Source: JBGAPH01 sp046349955 (GTDB taxonomy: Bacteria; Planctomycetota; Planctomycetia; Pirellulales; JBGAPH01). From it: 64,000 nt of DNA. Below are positions 28,612-37,991 of the stretch, one piece after another (within the stretch, counting starts at the first letter, position 1; each line of letters starts with the position of its first letter). The notes under the pieces were generated by a model. It had not been told where the DNA came from, did not search any database, and was given only the letters and a program-made list of their open reading frames with translations. The stretch spans positions 1 through 64,000 of the forward strand of contig JAXMBI010000021.1 in the NCBI GenBank assembly GCA_046349955.1. The letters are read 5' to 3'. Both the position numbers and the translations under genes were made by a program.

Positions 28612-29406
28612 TCATTCACCGTGCGGTCTAACCGCTCCCGGCGCCTCTTCCATCTGCGTCGCCGCATTCCTCAGCGGTTGGCTCGAAATCCGAATGATGC
28701 CGCCGATGGGCTGATCGAGTTCCAGGATCAGAAACACGGCGCTCGACACCACGAAGCTGCCGAGCAGCAGCACCGCGAACGTCGTGGCGTGGCGAGGCGC
28801 GAACAGGCCATACGAGGCGAACGTGATGGCCAGCCAGCCGACCATCAAGATGAGGAACACTTTCGGCAGGGTGTTGCCGCGCTGCGAGTAGAGGAGCCAG
28901 CGCAATTGAGTCGTGCTGTGCACGATCCCGAGCGCAACGTCCTTGATCGTGCGCTGGGCATCGGTCTTCGGCTCGAGAAAGAGGATGCGGTCGTACACGT
29001 CGTCGTAGCGGACCTTCTCGACCTGGTCCACCGCAGGCGTCGCCAGCGGCGGCTGTTCGTCCGGCCAAAGCCGCACGAGCATGTCGTAGAGCGACTTTTG
29101 CACCCCCTCGCGCGCCGGCTGCGCTTCCGGTCCGTAGTGGGCGAGCGCGCGGTCGAGCACGATTAGATTGGCCGCCAACTGGGCCACGCCGTCGCGTTGG
29201 GCGTCGAACGAGCTCTTGGCCGAAGCGACCAGCAGGCCGAGCACCATGCCGGTCATCGTGCCGACGATCCCGATCACCAGCTTGACCACGTCCTTGGTTT
29301 CGGCAGTCAGATGGTCTTCCGGAAAGAGCGGCCGCAGGAACAGCCCCGCGATCGAAGCGCCGAAGATGCACAGGAGCACGAAGAGGCTGACGGTCAACGG
29401 CGTCAC
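28612..29406 (-). CDS. DUF4239 (bestrophin-like) membrane protein
   Basis: About 264 residues from a GTG start (29404-29406); the frame runs upstream to 29550 but that part looks non-coding. Two transmembrane helices lie near the N-terminus (PLTVSLFVLLCIFGASIAGLF... and VVKLVIGIVGTMTGMVLGLL) and two near the C-terminus (VFLILMVGWLAITFASYGLF and FAVLLLGSFVVSSAVFLILE). The middle is a soluble helical region. This order, with SFDAQRDGVAQLAAN after the second helix, matches DUF4239. The physiological role is unknown. The start is uncertain since no clear ribosome binding site is seen. Confidence 0.75.
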   Translation of the reverse strand: MTPLTVSLFVLLCIFGASIAGLFLRPLFPEDHLTAETKDVVKLVIGIVGTMTGMVLGLLVASAKSSFDAQRDGVAQLAANLIVLDRALAHYGPEAQPAREGVQKSLYDMLVRLWPDEQPPLATPAVDQVEKVRYDDVYDRILFLEPKTDAQRTIKDVALGIVHSTTQLRWLLYSQRGNTLPKVFLILMVGWLAITFASYGLFAPRHATTFAVLLLGSFVVSSAVFLILELDQPIGGIIRISSQPLRNAATQMEEAPGAVRPHGE

Positions 29407-29658
29407 AAATAATCGCTCGCTCTGCAAGAAGTCCAGGCAGGAAAGGTTGCCAGGATAACCCTCCCCAGCCGGGGGAGGCAAGGATTGGTTCGCGCGGCGC
29501 TCGGCGGGAGTCGAGCGAATCGGCGCACTTGTCGTAGGCTCGAAGCCCACGAAAATTTACGGTTCTGCCAGCCACTTGCAGGCCCCCCGGTCGAGGGAAT
29601 ACGATTCCCGCTTCTCAGGCATTTTCCCACTTCGGTCGTCGCTGGACGCGCTTCGTCG

Positions 29659-32166
29659 ATGAACGCCTTCTTTCGTTTGCACCTTTCATTCGCCGGGTTG
29701 ATCTTTCTCGCCACGGCGCTCCCCAGCCTGGCCCAAGAAGCAACCGGCACGCCGGGCACGCCCAGCGCCACGACCACGATCCCGGGCAAACAATTGCCCG
29801 CGCCCGATCCCAAGTTTGGCGGCGTGATTCGCGACAGCGCGCAGGACTCGAAGCCCTGGTGGGCGCCGCGGGTGGTGCCTCCCAAGAAGGCGCCCAACGT
29901 CCTCTTGATCATGACCGACGACGTCGGTTTCGGCGCGCCCAGCACCTTCGGCGGCGTCATCCCCACGCCGGCGCTCGACCGCATCGCCAAGGCCGGCCTG
30001 CGCTACACCAACTTCCATTCGACGGCCCTCTGTTCCCCCACGCGGGCAGCCCTGATCACCGGGCGCAACCACCACTCGGCCGGCTTCGGCGTGGTTTCCG
30101 AGCAGTCGACAGGCTTTCCGGGCTACAACAGCGTCATCGCCAAGAGCAAGGCGACGATCGGCAAGATCCTCAAGGACAACGGCTTCGCCACAAGCTGGTT
30201 TGGCAAGAACCACAACACGCCGTCGTTCTCGGCCAGCCAACTCGGTCCGTTCGACCAATGGCCGATCGGCATGGGCTTCGACTACTTCTACGGCTTCGTG
30301 GGCGGCGACACGAGCCAGTGGCAGCCGAACCTGTTCCGCAACACGACCGCGATCTATCCGTACGTCGGCAAGCCTGGCTGGAACCTGACCACGGCGCAGG
30401 CCGACGACGCCATCGATTGGCTGCACCAGCTCGATCAGATCGACCCCAGCAAGCCCTTCTTCTGCTACTACGTGCCTGGCGGCACCCATGCGCCCCACCA
30501 TCCGACCAAGGAATGGGTGGACCGCATCCACGAGATGCACCTGTTCGACGGCGGCTGGAACAAGCTCCGCGAAACGATCTTCGCCAATCAGAAGAAGCTG
30601 GGCGTGATTCCGGCCGACGCGAAGCTGACGCCCTGGCCGAAGGACTTGCTCAAAGACTGGGATGCCCTCACGGCCGACGAGCAGAAGCTCTTCATCCGCC
30701 AGGTCGAGGTCTACGCCGCTTATCTGGCCTATACCGACCACGAAATTGGCCGCGTGATTCAAGCGGTCGAGGACATCGGCAAACTCGACGACACGCTGAT
30801 CATCTACATCAGCGGCGACAACGGCTCGAGCGCCGAAGGGCAACTGCTGGGCACGCCCAACGAAGTGGCCATGTTCAACGGCGTCGAAGTGCCGGTCGAA
30901 GCTCAACTCAAGTTCTACGACGTGTGGGGGACCGACCGCACCTACAACCACATGGCGGTCGGTTGGACCTGGGCCTTCTGCACTCCCTTCCGCTGGACCA
31001 AGCAGATTGCCTCGCACTTAGGCGGCACGCGGCAGGGAATGTGCGTCTCCTGGCCGGGTCACATCAAGGACCTGGGGGGCGTTCGCAATCAATTCCACCA
31101 CGTGATCGACGTGGCGCCCACGCTGCTCGAGGTCTGCGGAATTCCCGCGCCCGAGTACGTCGACGGCATCAAGCAAGCACCGATCGAAGGGACCAGCTTC
31201 GCCTACACCTTCGACGAGAAGAACGCCCAGGCCCCTTCGCGCCACAAGACGCAGTACTTCGAAATGTTTGGCGATCACGCGCTCTATCACGAGGGCTGGA
31301 TCGCCAGCACCAAGGTCGTGCGGCCCCCGTGGGTGGTGATCGGCCCGACGAATCGTGATCCGCTCAACAATGTCACCTGGGAGCTCTATGACCTGAGCAA
31401 GGACTGGACGCAGTCGGACGACGTGGCGGCAAAAAACCCTGGCAAAGTGCGCGAGCTCAGCCAGATGTTTTTGGCCGAGGCGGTGAAGTATCAGGTGCTC
31501 CCGCTCGACTCCTCCGTGGCGCCGCGCCTCGTGGCCCCGCGGCCCAACCTCACTGCTGGGCGCACCAAGTTCGTCTACACGCGCCCTCTCACCGGCATTC
31601 CGCAGGGAGACTCGCCGTCGATCTTGAACACCTCGTACAAGCTGACGGCCGAAGTCGAAGTGCCTGAGGGGGGCGGCGAAGGGATGCTGCTCACCTCCGG
31701 CGGCCGGTTCGCCGGCTATGGGTTCTACCTGCTCAAAGGCAAGCCTGTGTTCCTGTGGAACCTGGTCGACCTGCGGCGAATTCGCTGGGAAGGCACCGAG
31801 GCCCTCACGCCCGGCAAGCACCGCGTGGAGTTCGACTTCAAGTACGACGGCCTCGGCCCCGCCACGCTGGCCTTCGACAGCATGAGCGGCATTGGCCGCG
31901 GGGGAACGGGGGTGCTCTCCGTCGACGGCCGCGAGGTGGCTCGCCAAACCATGGAGCACACGCTGCCGCTGATCTTGCAGTGGGACGAGAACTTCGACAT
32001 CGGCTCCGACACCGGCACGCCCGTCGACGACGGCGACTACCAGATTCCCTTCGCCTTCAACGGCAAGTTGGAAAAGCTGACGCTCGAGCTCGAGCGGCCC
32101 CAACTCTCGCCGGCCGACATTCAGCGGTTGCAGGAAGCGCAGCGCAACAACCGAGCAAGCGAATAG
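29659..32166 (+). CDS. Secreted arylsulfatase with C-terminal extra domain
   Basis: 835 residues. The signal peptide ends near ALPSLAQ. The sulfatase core begins APNVLLIMTDDVGFGAPSTF, and the formylglycine site is CSPTR with Cys125. Other core pieces are GRNHHSAGFG, SWFGKNHNTP, YYVPGGTHAPHHPTKEW and IIYISGDNGSSAEG. Residues after about 690 form a separate beta-sandwich region (EVEVPEGGGEGMLLTSGGRF, KHRVEFDFKYDGLGPATLAF) usual in long arylsulfatases of this type. The ATG at 29659 is chosen as the start of the signal peptide. Different in length and subfamily from the 26-kb sulfatase, so not a recent duplication. Confidence 0.95.
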   Translation: MNAFFRLHLSFAGLIFLATALPSLAQEATGTPGTPSATTTIPGKQLPAPDPKFGGVIRDSAQDSKPWWAPRVVPPKKAPNVLLIMTDDVGFGAPSTFGGVIPTPALDRIAKAGLRYTNFHSTALCSPTRAALITGRNHHSAGFGVVSEQSTGFPGYNSVIAKSKATIGKILKDNGFATSWFGKNHNTPSFSASQLGPFDQWPIGMGFDYFYGFVGGDTSQWQPNLFRNTTAIYPYVGKPGWNLTTAQADDAIDWLHQLDQIDPSKPFFCYYVPGGTHAPHHPTKEWVDRIHEMHLFDGGWNKLRETIFANQKKLGVIPADAKLTPWPKDLLKDWDALTADEQKLFIRQVEVYAAYLAYTDHEIGRVIQAVEDIGKLDDTLIIYISGDNGSSAEGQLLGTPNEVAMFNGVEVPVEAQLKFYDVWGTDRTYNHMAVGWTWAFCTPFRWTKQIASHLGGTRQGMCVSWPGHIKDLGGVRNQFHHVIDVAPTLLEVCGIPAPEYVDGIKQAPIEGTSFAYTFDEKNAQAPSRHKTQYFEMFGDHALYHEGWIASTKVVRPPWVVIGPTNRDPLNNVTWELYDLSKDWTQSDDVAAKNPGKVRELSQMFLAEAVKYQVLPLDSSVAPRLVAPRPNLTAGRTKFVYTRPLTGIPQGDSPSILNTSYKLTAEVEVPEGGGEGMLLTSGGRFAGYGFYLLKGKPVFLWNLVDLRRIRWEGTEALTPGKHRVEFDFKYDGLGPATLAFDSMSGIGRGGTGVLSVDGREVARQTMEHTLPLILQWDENFDIGSDTGTPVDDGDYQIPFAFNGKLEKLTLELERPQLSPADIQRLQEAQRNNRASE

Positions 32167-32194
32167 CGGGATTCCGGCGCTGGACCAATGCCGC

Positions 32195-32626
32195 ATGCCG
32201 AAGACTCGATCCCTGCTGCTGGTCACCGCCCTCGCCGAGGCCGGCGTGGGCGTCGCTCTGCTCGTCGCGCCGGGTTTGAGCGTTGAATTGCTGCTTGGCA
32301 AGGTCGACGAGTCGCCGCCTCCTTTCGTCATGGAGCGCATTCTGGGGGCGGCGCTCTTCGTGATCGCCATCACCTGCTGGCTCGCCAGAGACGGCACCGG
32401 CGGTGGCGCCGCCAAGCCGCTGCTGGCGGGCCTGCTCGTCTACAACGTTGCCGTGCCTGCGCTGCTGGCGTATGCTGCCCTCTCCTACGCATTCTCGAGC
32501 CTGCTGCTGTGGCCTGCCTGCGTGCTGCATGCAGGGCTGACGGTGTGGTGCGTGGTCTGTTTGCGCGCGGCCGCATCAGCCGCCAATGGCCCGGCAAGAA
32601 CTCCGCAAGCCCACGACCTTCGCTGA
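32195..32626 (+). CDS. Small integral membrane protein
   Basis: 143 residues with about four hydrophobic helices: LLLVTALAEAGVGVALLVAP, RILGAALFVIAITCWLA, LLAGLLVYNVAVPALLAYAA and LLLWPACVLHAGLTVWCVVC. No catalytic motif is seen and I do not assign a family. It begins 28 bases after the sulfatase and ends three bases before the LssY-domain gene, so all three are probably one operon. Confidence 0.65.
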   Translation: MPKTRSLLLVTALAEAGVGVALLVAPGLSVELLLGKVDESPPPFVMERILGAALFVIAITCWLARDGTGGGAAKPLLAGLLVYNVAVPALLAYAALSYAFSSLLLWPACVLHAGLTVWCVVCLRAAASAANGPARTPQAHDLR

Positions 32627-32629
32627 TTC

Positions 32630-33370
32630 ATGGACCACGACCCCTTGCAACCTCCTGCGGCGACCCGGACCTTCTGGCAGCGGGTGGCGATCACAGCCGC
32701 TTGCCTCGCGGCGTTCTACTTTGCGGCGGCCTATCTCATCGCGCCGTTCGCCTGGAAGCGCTATGTCCACAAGCACCCCGCACTCGACAATGTGCCAGGC
32801 ATCACTGAGACGAAGACCGGCATCCCCGGCGATCCGCTCAACGTGGGGCTGATTGGCACGCGCGAGCAAGTGGTGCAGATCATGACGGCGGCCAATTGGC
32901 CCGAGGCGAAGCCACTTAGCCTGCACAGCGACCTCAAGATCGCCGAAGCCACCGTGCTCGAGCGACCCGACGCCCAGGCCCCCGTGAGCAGCTTATACCT
33001 CTTTGGCCGCAAGGAAGATCTGGCCTTCGAGCAGCAAGTCGGGCACGACCCGCGCCAGCGGCACCACGTGCGGTTCTGGAAGACCACCGAGGAAGACAGC
33101 GGCCGCCCGGTGTGGGTCGGCTCGGCGGTGTTCGATCGCCGCGTGGGCTTCAGCCACACCACGGGGCAGATCACGCATCACACGGCCCCCAACGTCGACG
33201 CCGAGCGCGACAAGCTGTTTCGCGACCTCACGCAAACGGGCGAACTGGCCGAGCAATACGTCGTGCCCGACTTCCACAAGGTCCGCCACGGCCGCAACGG
33301 CGGCGGCGACCCCTGGACCACCGACGGCAGCCTCTACATGGGCGTGATCAAGCCAGACGCCGGTTCCTGA
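32630..33370 (+). CDS. LssY C-terminal-domain protein, membrane-anchored
   Basis: 246 residues. One N-terminal transmembrane helix (VAITAACLAAFYFAAAYLIA) is followed by a soluble domain with DPLNVGLIGTREQVVQIMTA, PVSSLYLFGRKEDLAFEQ, RHHVRFWK and VWVGSAVFDRRVGFS, the pattern of the LssY C-terminal domain (PF14067). LssY was named from a Legionella secretion locus, but in most bacteria the domain has no assigned function. It lies at the end of the sulfatase operon. Confidence 0.8.
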   Translation: MDHDPLQPPAATRTFWQRVAITAACLAAFYFAAAYLIAPFAWKRYVHKHPALDNVPGITETKTGIPGDPLNVGLIGTREQVVQIMTAANWPEAKPLSLHSDLKIAEATVLERPDAQAPVSSLYLFGRKEDLAFEQQVGHDPRQRHHVRFWKTTEEDSGRPVWVGSAVFDRRVGFSHTTGQITHHTAPNVDAERDKLFRDLTQTGELAEQYVVPDFHKVRHGRNGGGDPWTTDGSLYMGVIKPDAGS

Positions 33371-33373
33371 ATT

Positions 33374-33463
33374 GTAGGGTGGGGCGAACGGAGTGAGCCC
33401 CACCAAACACCCGCTCGAATTGCCGACGGAGGTAGGGCTCGCCGAGCCTCGCCCGCACCCTAC
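33374..33463. repeat. REP-like palindromic spacer
   Basis: It begins GTAGGGTGGGGC and ends GCACCCTAC, so the outer ends are inverted. Inside, GGTGGGGC (33378-33385) pairs with GCCCCACC (33397-33404). A second GC-rich half reads GGTAGGGCTCGCC. Such GTAGGGTG units are typical interspersed repeats of planctomycete genomes. Confidence 0.55.
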
Positions 33464-33473
33464 GCGGCGCCTT

Positions 33474-34727
33474 CTAGGTCCGCCAGAACAGCGATTCGCG
33501 CGGCGCCTGATAGGCCACGTCCATTTCGGGCGTTTCGAACAACGTCTGCCCCCGGTGCAGCGATTCGGCACCGCCGATCACCATGCCGGAGGTCAGCAGC
33601 GTTCGTTCCACGGGGTAGGGCGCTTGCCCGCTGAGCACCATGTCTTCGATATGCCGTACGAGCGGCGTGAAGAAGTCGGCCGTCGTCGAGCCATGGCCTG
33701 GCATGGGCAGATACATCTGGCAGGAAACGATCTGGCCGTCCCCCAGCAGACCGGCGTAGTTGAAGTCGCGAATGCCGGTGAGAAACGCCGCGGTGCGAAA
33801 GCCGTCGCGGTGGGCCACGAAGAAGCCGGTGGTGTCGGGCAGAGCGGTCTTTGCCCAGTCGTAGGTCACCGCGCTTGTCGGATAGCCTCCTTCCACCGGC
33901 AGGTTGTGGCTGCGCCGCAGCGCCGCCGCGAAGAGGTCGCGCGTGGAGCGGCGGTCTTCGCGTTCCAACTCACTCCACAGGGCATCTCCCTTGAGCGCCA
34001 GCACACTCTGAATGCCCACCTCGCCGCCGCGCCGCCGCTCCGACATGCACTGGGCGGTTTCGTAGGCATGGAAGTCGTAGCTGTCGACGCCGCCATAGGC
34101 CACGCACACGCTCTCCTCGAGATTGACCCCCCAAGGAAGATCGAACGCCGGCAACCGCCAGGTGACTGGCAGCGACGAGCCGGCGAGAAACGGAAAGTCG
34201 AGTCGGCGCGCGTCCTGCACCATTTCGGCGCACTCGGCCCACGAAGTCGAAAGGTGTTTGTCGTTGAACACCGGCACGGCGCGGCCGCTCTCTTCGAAGA
34301 CCTTGACGACCTCTTTGAACCAGCGGTAACGAGGGTAGAGCGTTTGCCCCAACTCATTCCGTGGGTAGTCGCCATGCTCGCCGATGATCACCACTCCGTC
34401 TACGGCCAGTTTCGAGCCCCCCAGCGTCAGCGCGTCGGCCACGCTCGGATAGAGCGTCAGCTTGTGCCGCTTGGCGCGCTCGCGGGCCAGGTCTTCCGCC
34501 GGGAACTGATCGACGAACACGCCGGCGGTCTCCACGCGCGGCCGCTGCCAGGCGCCGCCCCAGGCGTAGCCTTCGGTCAGGCGATCGAGGAAGTGCTGCG
34601 AGTGCGAGTGCGTGCGGACGACGGTGCCGAGGAAGGCAATCTTCTTCCGCGGACTGTCGCCGGCGCGGGCGAAGCGGCTGGCCAAGAGCGCGCCGGCGGC
34701 AGCGCCCAGAAATTCACGACGACGCAT
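33474..34727 (-). CDS. Tat-exported conserved hypothetical, Rossmann-like
   Basis: 417 residues. The N-terminus MRRREFLGAAAGALLASRFA is a twin-arginine signal, so the protein is exported folded, possibly with a cofactor. The next part (KKIAFLGTVVRTHSHSQHF, VDGVVIIGEHGDYPRNELGQ, RAVPVFNDKHLSTSW) alternates strands and helices like the N-terminal domain of Gfo/Idh-type proteins, but a classic GxGxxG nucleotide loop is not visible. I do not assign an enzyme. Similar Tat proteins are common in planctomycete catabolic loci. Confidence 0.65.
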   Translation of the reverse strand: MRRREFLGAAAGALLASRFARAGDSPRKKIAFLGTVVRTHSHSQHFLDRLTEGYAWGGAWQRPRVETAGVFVDQFPAEDLARERAKRHKLTLYPSVADALTLGGSKLAVDGVVIIGEHGDYPRNELGQTLYPRYRWFKEVVKVFEESGRAVPVFNDKHLSTSWAECAEMVQDARRLDFPFLAGSSLPVTWRLPAFDLPWGVNLEESVCVAYGGVDSYDFHAYETAQCMSERRRGGEVGIQSVLALKGDALWSELEREDRRSTRDLFAAALRRSHNLPVEGGYPTSAVTYDWAKTALPDTTGFFVAHRDGFRTAAFLTGIRDFNYAGLLGDGQIVSCQMYLPMPGHGSTTADFFTPLVRHIEDMVLSGQAPYPVERTLLTSGMVIGGAESLHRGQTLFETPEMDVAYQAPRESLFWRT

Positions 34728-34844
34728 GCGATGGGCTCCGGGCAGGCGGGGGCATTCTAGGTGGGAGCACGAGGCGGGGCCGGCGGCAAAGCGCCGACGC
34801 CGCTCATGGTAACGCCCTGTCCGACGCTTGTCTCGGCGTGGGCG

Positions 34845-35156
34845 CTACAAAACCTCTTCCACCTCGGTGTAGAGAAAGGTCACGCCGCCCGTGGCGTAGT
34901 TGGGCACGTCGGCCACGGCAGCCTTACCTTCCGGTGACGCCAACAGCTCGTCGAACGCCGCACGGCTTTCCATGGTCAGCTCGGCCACGTAGTAGTAGGG
35001 CGCCGGCGAGCCATCGGGCGTGCCTTGCACTTTGCCGATGGTCCACTTCTTCAGCCCCTTCATCCGCTTGGCGAGCGGAATGTGGACCTCCTGGTAGTAC
35101 CTGTCGAAGGCGGCCGGATCGCGGGGATGTCCGTAGAGCACGAGCAGCTTGATCAT
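34845..35156 (-). CDS. EthD-family protein
   Basis: 103 residues, a single ferredoxin-like dimeric alpha-beta barrel domain. MIKLLVLYGHPRDPAAFDRY and EVHIPLAKRMKGLKKWTIGK match the EthD family, and YYVAELTMESRAAFDELLAS gives the second half. EthD was first seen in ethyl tert-butyl ether degradation; many family members are small monooxygenase-like or accessory proteins. No partner gene is adjacent. Confidence 0.85.
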   Translation of the reverse strand: MIKLLVLYGHPRDPAAFDRYYQEVHIPLAKRMKGLKKWTIGKVQGTPDGSPAPYYYVAELTMESRAAFDELLASPEGKAAVADVPNYATGGVTFLYTEVEEVL

Positions 35157-35357
35157 GGGACGGGCTCGAGAGGCCAGGGGGCGGGCATGGAGCCGCCGTT
35201 ATACCGCAGAAGAGGCGGTGCAGGGCGCTTCGGCGAACCGGCAGGCGGCCGCGTGTACCAGCGAGCCGGAAAACCGCTCCAACCCTTGTCTCCGCCGCGG
35301 AGCGGCCAAGCGCCCTGGTGGCGCGGGTTGCGGCCAGGCGCCATGAGCCGCGGCCCT

Positions 35358-35385
35358 TTGACAGTCGGGACCCGTAGGCTAGAAT
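35358..35385 (+). promoter_or_regulatory. Sigma-70-type promoter for tRNA-Ile
   Basis: TTGACA at 35358-35363 and TAGAAT at 35380-35385 with a 16-base spacer, about 58 bases before the tRNA. The hexamers equal those in front of purM. Confidence 0.75.
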
Positions 35386-35442
35386 ACTGGACCCTTGGAA
35401 TCGTGCTTGGCCACGGCGTAACCCGATGGTCAGCCAAGCCTT

Positions 35443-35516
35443 GGGCGCATAGCTCAGTTGGTTAGAGCGCGTCCCTGATAAGGACGAGGTCCCAAGTTCG
35501 AATCTTGGTGCGCCCA
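35443..35516 (+). tRNA. tRNA-Ile (GAT anticodon)
   Basis: A complete 74-nt cloverleaf. The acceptor stem GGGCGCA pairs with TGCGCCC and discriminator A follows; CCA is not encoded. The D arm is TAGCTCAGTTGGTTAGAGC. The anticodon stem CGTCC/GGACG encloses CTGATAA with anticodon GAT. The T arm contains GTTCGAATC. It stands alone rather than in an rRNA operon. Confidence 0.98.
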
Positions 35517-35704
35517 CTCGTTCTCGGTTCTGTCGAATTGCCAACGTATTCGGAATCGTTCGCAGTGGGCCAGCGGCGTGCTTCAATGGCCGCTGCTTTT
35601 TCTGGGCAGGCGGGCTGCGCGAGGCGATGCCCAATCTGCGTGGCTCCTTCGTGGCGCCTTCGTGGCTCCCTTGCAGGTTGACGGCTGCACGCGGCCGGAC
35701 GCCA

Positions 35705-36049
35705 TTAGGGCGCTCCGATGACCCCGGGGTCGTTTGGAAACACGACGCTGCGGTCGCCGGCCCACCGCCGGTAGGGGTAGCCGCGATTCGCATAGTAGCC
35801 TTCGGCTTCCCAAGGGAAGCTGATCCCCAGACTGTAGCTGGGATAAGCAATCTCGTAGCTGAGGTACGAGTAATCGGGCGAGTATGCGTATCCGGGTGGA
35901 CTGGAGACGTCGTAGCCGGGGGCCACAGGGTAGTCGAAATACCCGTAGGTTGGGTATCCATCAACCCAGACCGCGGTCTGGCTCTGCGCCCTATCGGTCA
36001 GTGCGCAAGCGGCAAGGGCGGCGCAAACGAAAGTTGCGATTCGGCTCAT
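35705..36049 (-). CDS. Tyr/Pro-rich secreted hypothetical protein, intact copy
   Basis: 114 residues. The signal peptide MSRIATFVCAALAACALTD is followed by a mature part dominated by Tyr, Pro, Ser and Gly (YPTYGYFDYPVAPGYDVSS, SPDYSYLSYEIAYPSYSLG). No family is recognised; such tyrosine-rich small secreted proteins may be structural or matrix components. The gene and its 5' flank are duplicated at 37992-38451, where the copy is broken. The signal peptide and intact frame favour this copy being functional. Confidence 0.6.
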   Translation of the reverse strand: MSRIATFVCAALAACALTDRAQSQTAVWVDGYPTYGYFDYPVAPGYDVSSPPGYAYSPDYSYLSYEIAYPSYSLGISFPWEAEGYYANRGYPYRRWAGDRSVVFPNDPGVIGAP

Positions 36050-36195
36050 GGCTGCACCTAATCGTGAACTCGGACTGGACCTCTAAACGGTAGCATGTAG
36101 CTCGGGCCAAGCACCGTGCGCGGGGCAGCCCGCCTAACGCGGGAGGGGTTACGAAGAGCCGGCCGAAGGGCCGCGGCCCGCCGCCGGCACTGCCC
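35728..36195 (-). repeat. Direct repeat, copy 1 (intact)
   Basis: About 468 bases including the Tyr-rich gene and about 145 bases upstream of it, nearly identical to 37992-38451. Both copies end in GCCGGCACTGCCC. Sequence similarity stops sharply after this on the right side. Confidence 0.9.
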
Positions 36196-37947
36196 GGGCA
36201 GTTGCAGGCCAATCCTGGCCGCCCGATAATCGAGCCATCTCTGTTGCCATGGAGAATGATCGGCTCCTTGCATTGGTCCCGGCGGTGATGTTTTCATTAC
36301 CGCGGCCATCATCTCGATATCTTTGACCAAGCCTCCTCAACGCCGACGAACCGGAGAGAGCTAAGGAGAATCTGCGGCAGGCAAAGAGCACGAAGATCGA
36401 GGCAGTGGTTCCTGTGTCGGTTGGCGGTGAAGTAGTCGCTGGAAAGCTGCAGATCTTTAGCGAGGACCAATTGAAGGTGCTCGATGAGGCCGTCCATAAC
36501 CAGCTCAAGAAAAACAAGGTGCCGTCGGAAAGGCGAACAGGCCTAAATCGACAATGGTAATCTTGTACGTCCACTATCTTGTAGTTGACGTAGGGATCCC
36601 AAAGAAAGAGTCCTAGTTTACAACTGCACCGCATAAGACTTCGTCCAGATGCTCACGCGCCCCTGGGATCAGGCCGTTCGTGAGCATCTGGAGCTACGGG
36701 CCGGAAGTGATGATCTGGCCTGTCGATGATCTGCACGCTGGTGCCGCACTTGCGGCCAAGGAAACGGCGGACCTTTCCAGCGATTGGGCCCTCGCCGGCA
36801 ACAAGGGCGCAAGATTGATCGGCCTCCCCGCCACCCCTCCTCGTTGCTCATGGCAGCGCTCACGCCCCGGCCTACGCCGGACGGCTCAACAGTCGCCCAA
36901 CCCGCTCGCGTGCGTTCCTGGGGCAATCTGGGGCGTCGGTTTGTGGGGCAAAGCGGACGGCTGCACGAGAAGGCGCTCAGGGACACCTGCGCCCGCTCGA
37001 TCTGGAACCGAAAGCACCAGAAAGCCCAAATCCGCTGGCCAGCAGCGCCACCCAGACAAGTTCCGTTCTCACCCCACGTAGCCACAGAACAACGGTTAAC
37101 ACCAAGCCTGCCACGGCCGTGACGTGAAGCCTCCGACGATGAGGCCCTTCATTGCGTCCATATTGCACCTGGCGGGATGGAAGCGGCTAGGGGCCGGTCT
37201 GGCTGACGACAACCCAGAACGTGGACGGCTTCGACTGTCCTCTTTCCCAGAGCGTGAACTTCACCTTGCCCGGCTGACGCGCAGTGAATCCGAATCCGCT
37301 TAGGAGATGAGAAGTCGGCCTCGCACGCCTGGCGGGTGGCCCCAGCCGATAGACCTGCCAAGACGTGTACAGGTCGAGCGAGTCATTCGTGAACAGATGA
37401 AACGACGAAGACTCAAGGCTGGCCGAGCTTCCGATGGTCGGCCCACCAGCCCAGCAATATGGCGGCGACGACAGTCCCGCCTTTGAAGAGCAGACCCACG
37501 GTGAGAATCGAAGCTTCATGCGGGCCATCCTCCAGTCCGCCGCCCCGCGGCAGAAATCCAGCCAGGGCAAGAAACAATCCGCGGCCGCGTGCGTTTCGTG
37601 TCCCCGGCGCGGCGAACCTCCGTGGGGCGAGGTCAACGGTAGTCGGGGCGCGAGGGCGGGGCAAGCGTCTACTTCGCCGCTGCACTCGTGGCCTGGTCGA
37701 CTGCACGCGGGCCGGCAATGCGTACGGCCGCGGCGCCGCGAGCGGCATCGCGGCGACCAGGGCCAGCGCGTTGATGAACCGGTTTCGCAGGGTCGCTCTC
37801 ATCCCCGCATCGTGAGCGGACGCTATCGGGGCGCGGCGGGCAGACATTCCCCAGGTGCGATACCGATGAGGGACAGGCTGCTTTCTACCCCCGGCCGCTC
37901 TCGGATACCCCCATAAACCGCGGGGGTAAACCCCGCCGCTCGCCAAT
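36196..37947. other. Decayed region between the two repeat copies
   Basis: About 1.75 kb with no intact gene that I can support. Pieces of former genes are visible: on the plus strand KIEAVVPVSVGGEVVAG and then LQIFSEDQLKVLDEAVHNQL (ending at 36560), and on the minus strand membrane-like segments (VAGLVLTVVLWLRGV near 37100; ILTVGLLFKGGTVVAAILLG near 37480) whose frames are cut by stops. Repeat-driven decay is likely. Confidence 0.5.
36327..36560 (+). pseudogene. 5'-truncated gene fragment, unknown family
   Basis: An open frame of 77 codons ending TAA, without any start codon, preceded by an in-frame stop at 36324. The product is rich in charged helices (EPERAKENLRQAKSTKIEAV, EDQLKVLDEAVHNQLKKNKV). 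The preceding sequence in the next frame reads DVFITAAIISISLTKPP, a possible transmembrane helix, so a frameshift may have broken a longer protein. No family is recognised. Confidence 0.4.
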
Positions 37948-37979
37948 CCGAACTTCTAGCGTTGACGCAGCACTAGGGC
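37948..37979 (-). repeat. 31-bp stop-codon-associated repeat, copy 1
   Basis: On the minus strand it starts with the TAG at the end of the broken Tyr-rich copy and continues GCTGCGTCA, two variable bases, GCTAGAAGTTCGG. It matches 51773-51804 at 28 of 31 positions. Confidence 0.7.
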
Positions 37980-37991
37980 AGCACGACCCGA

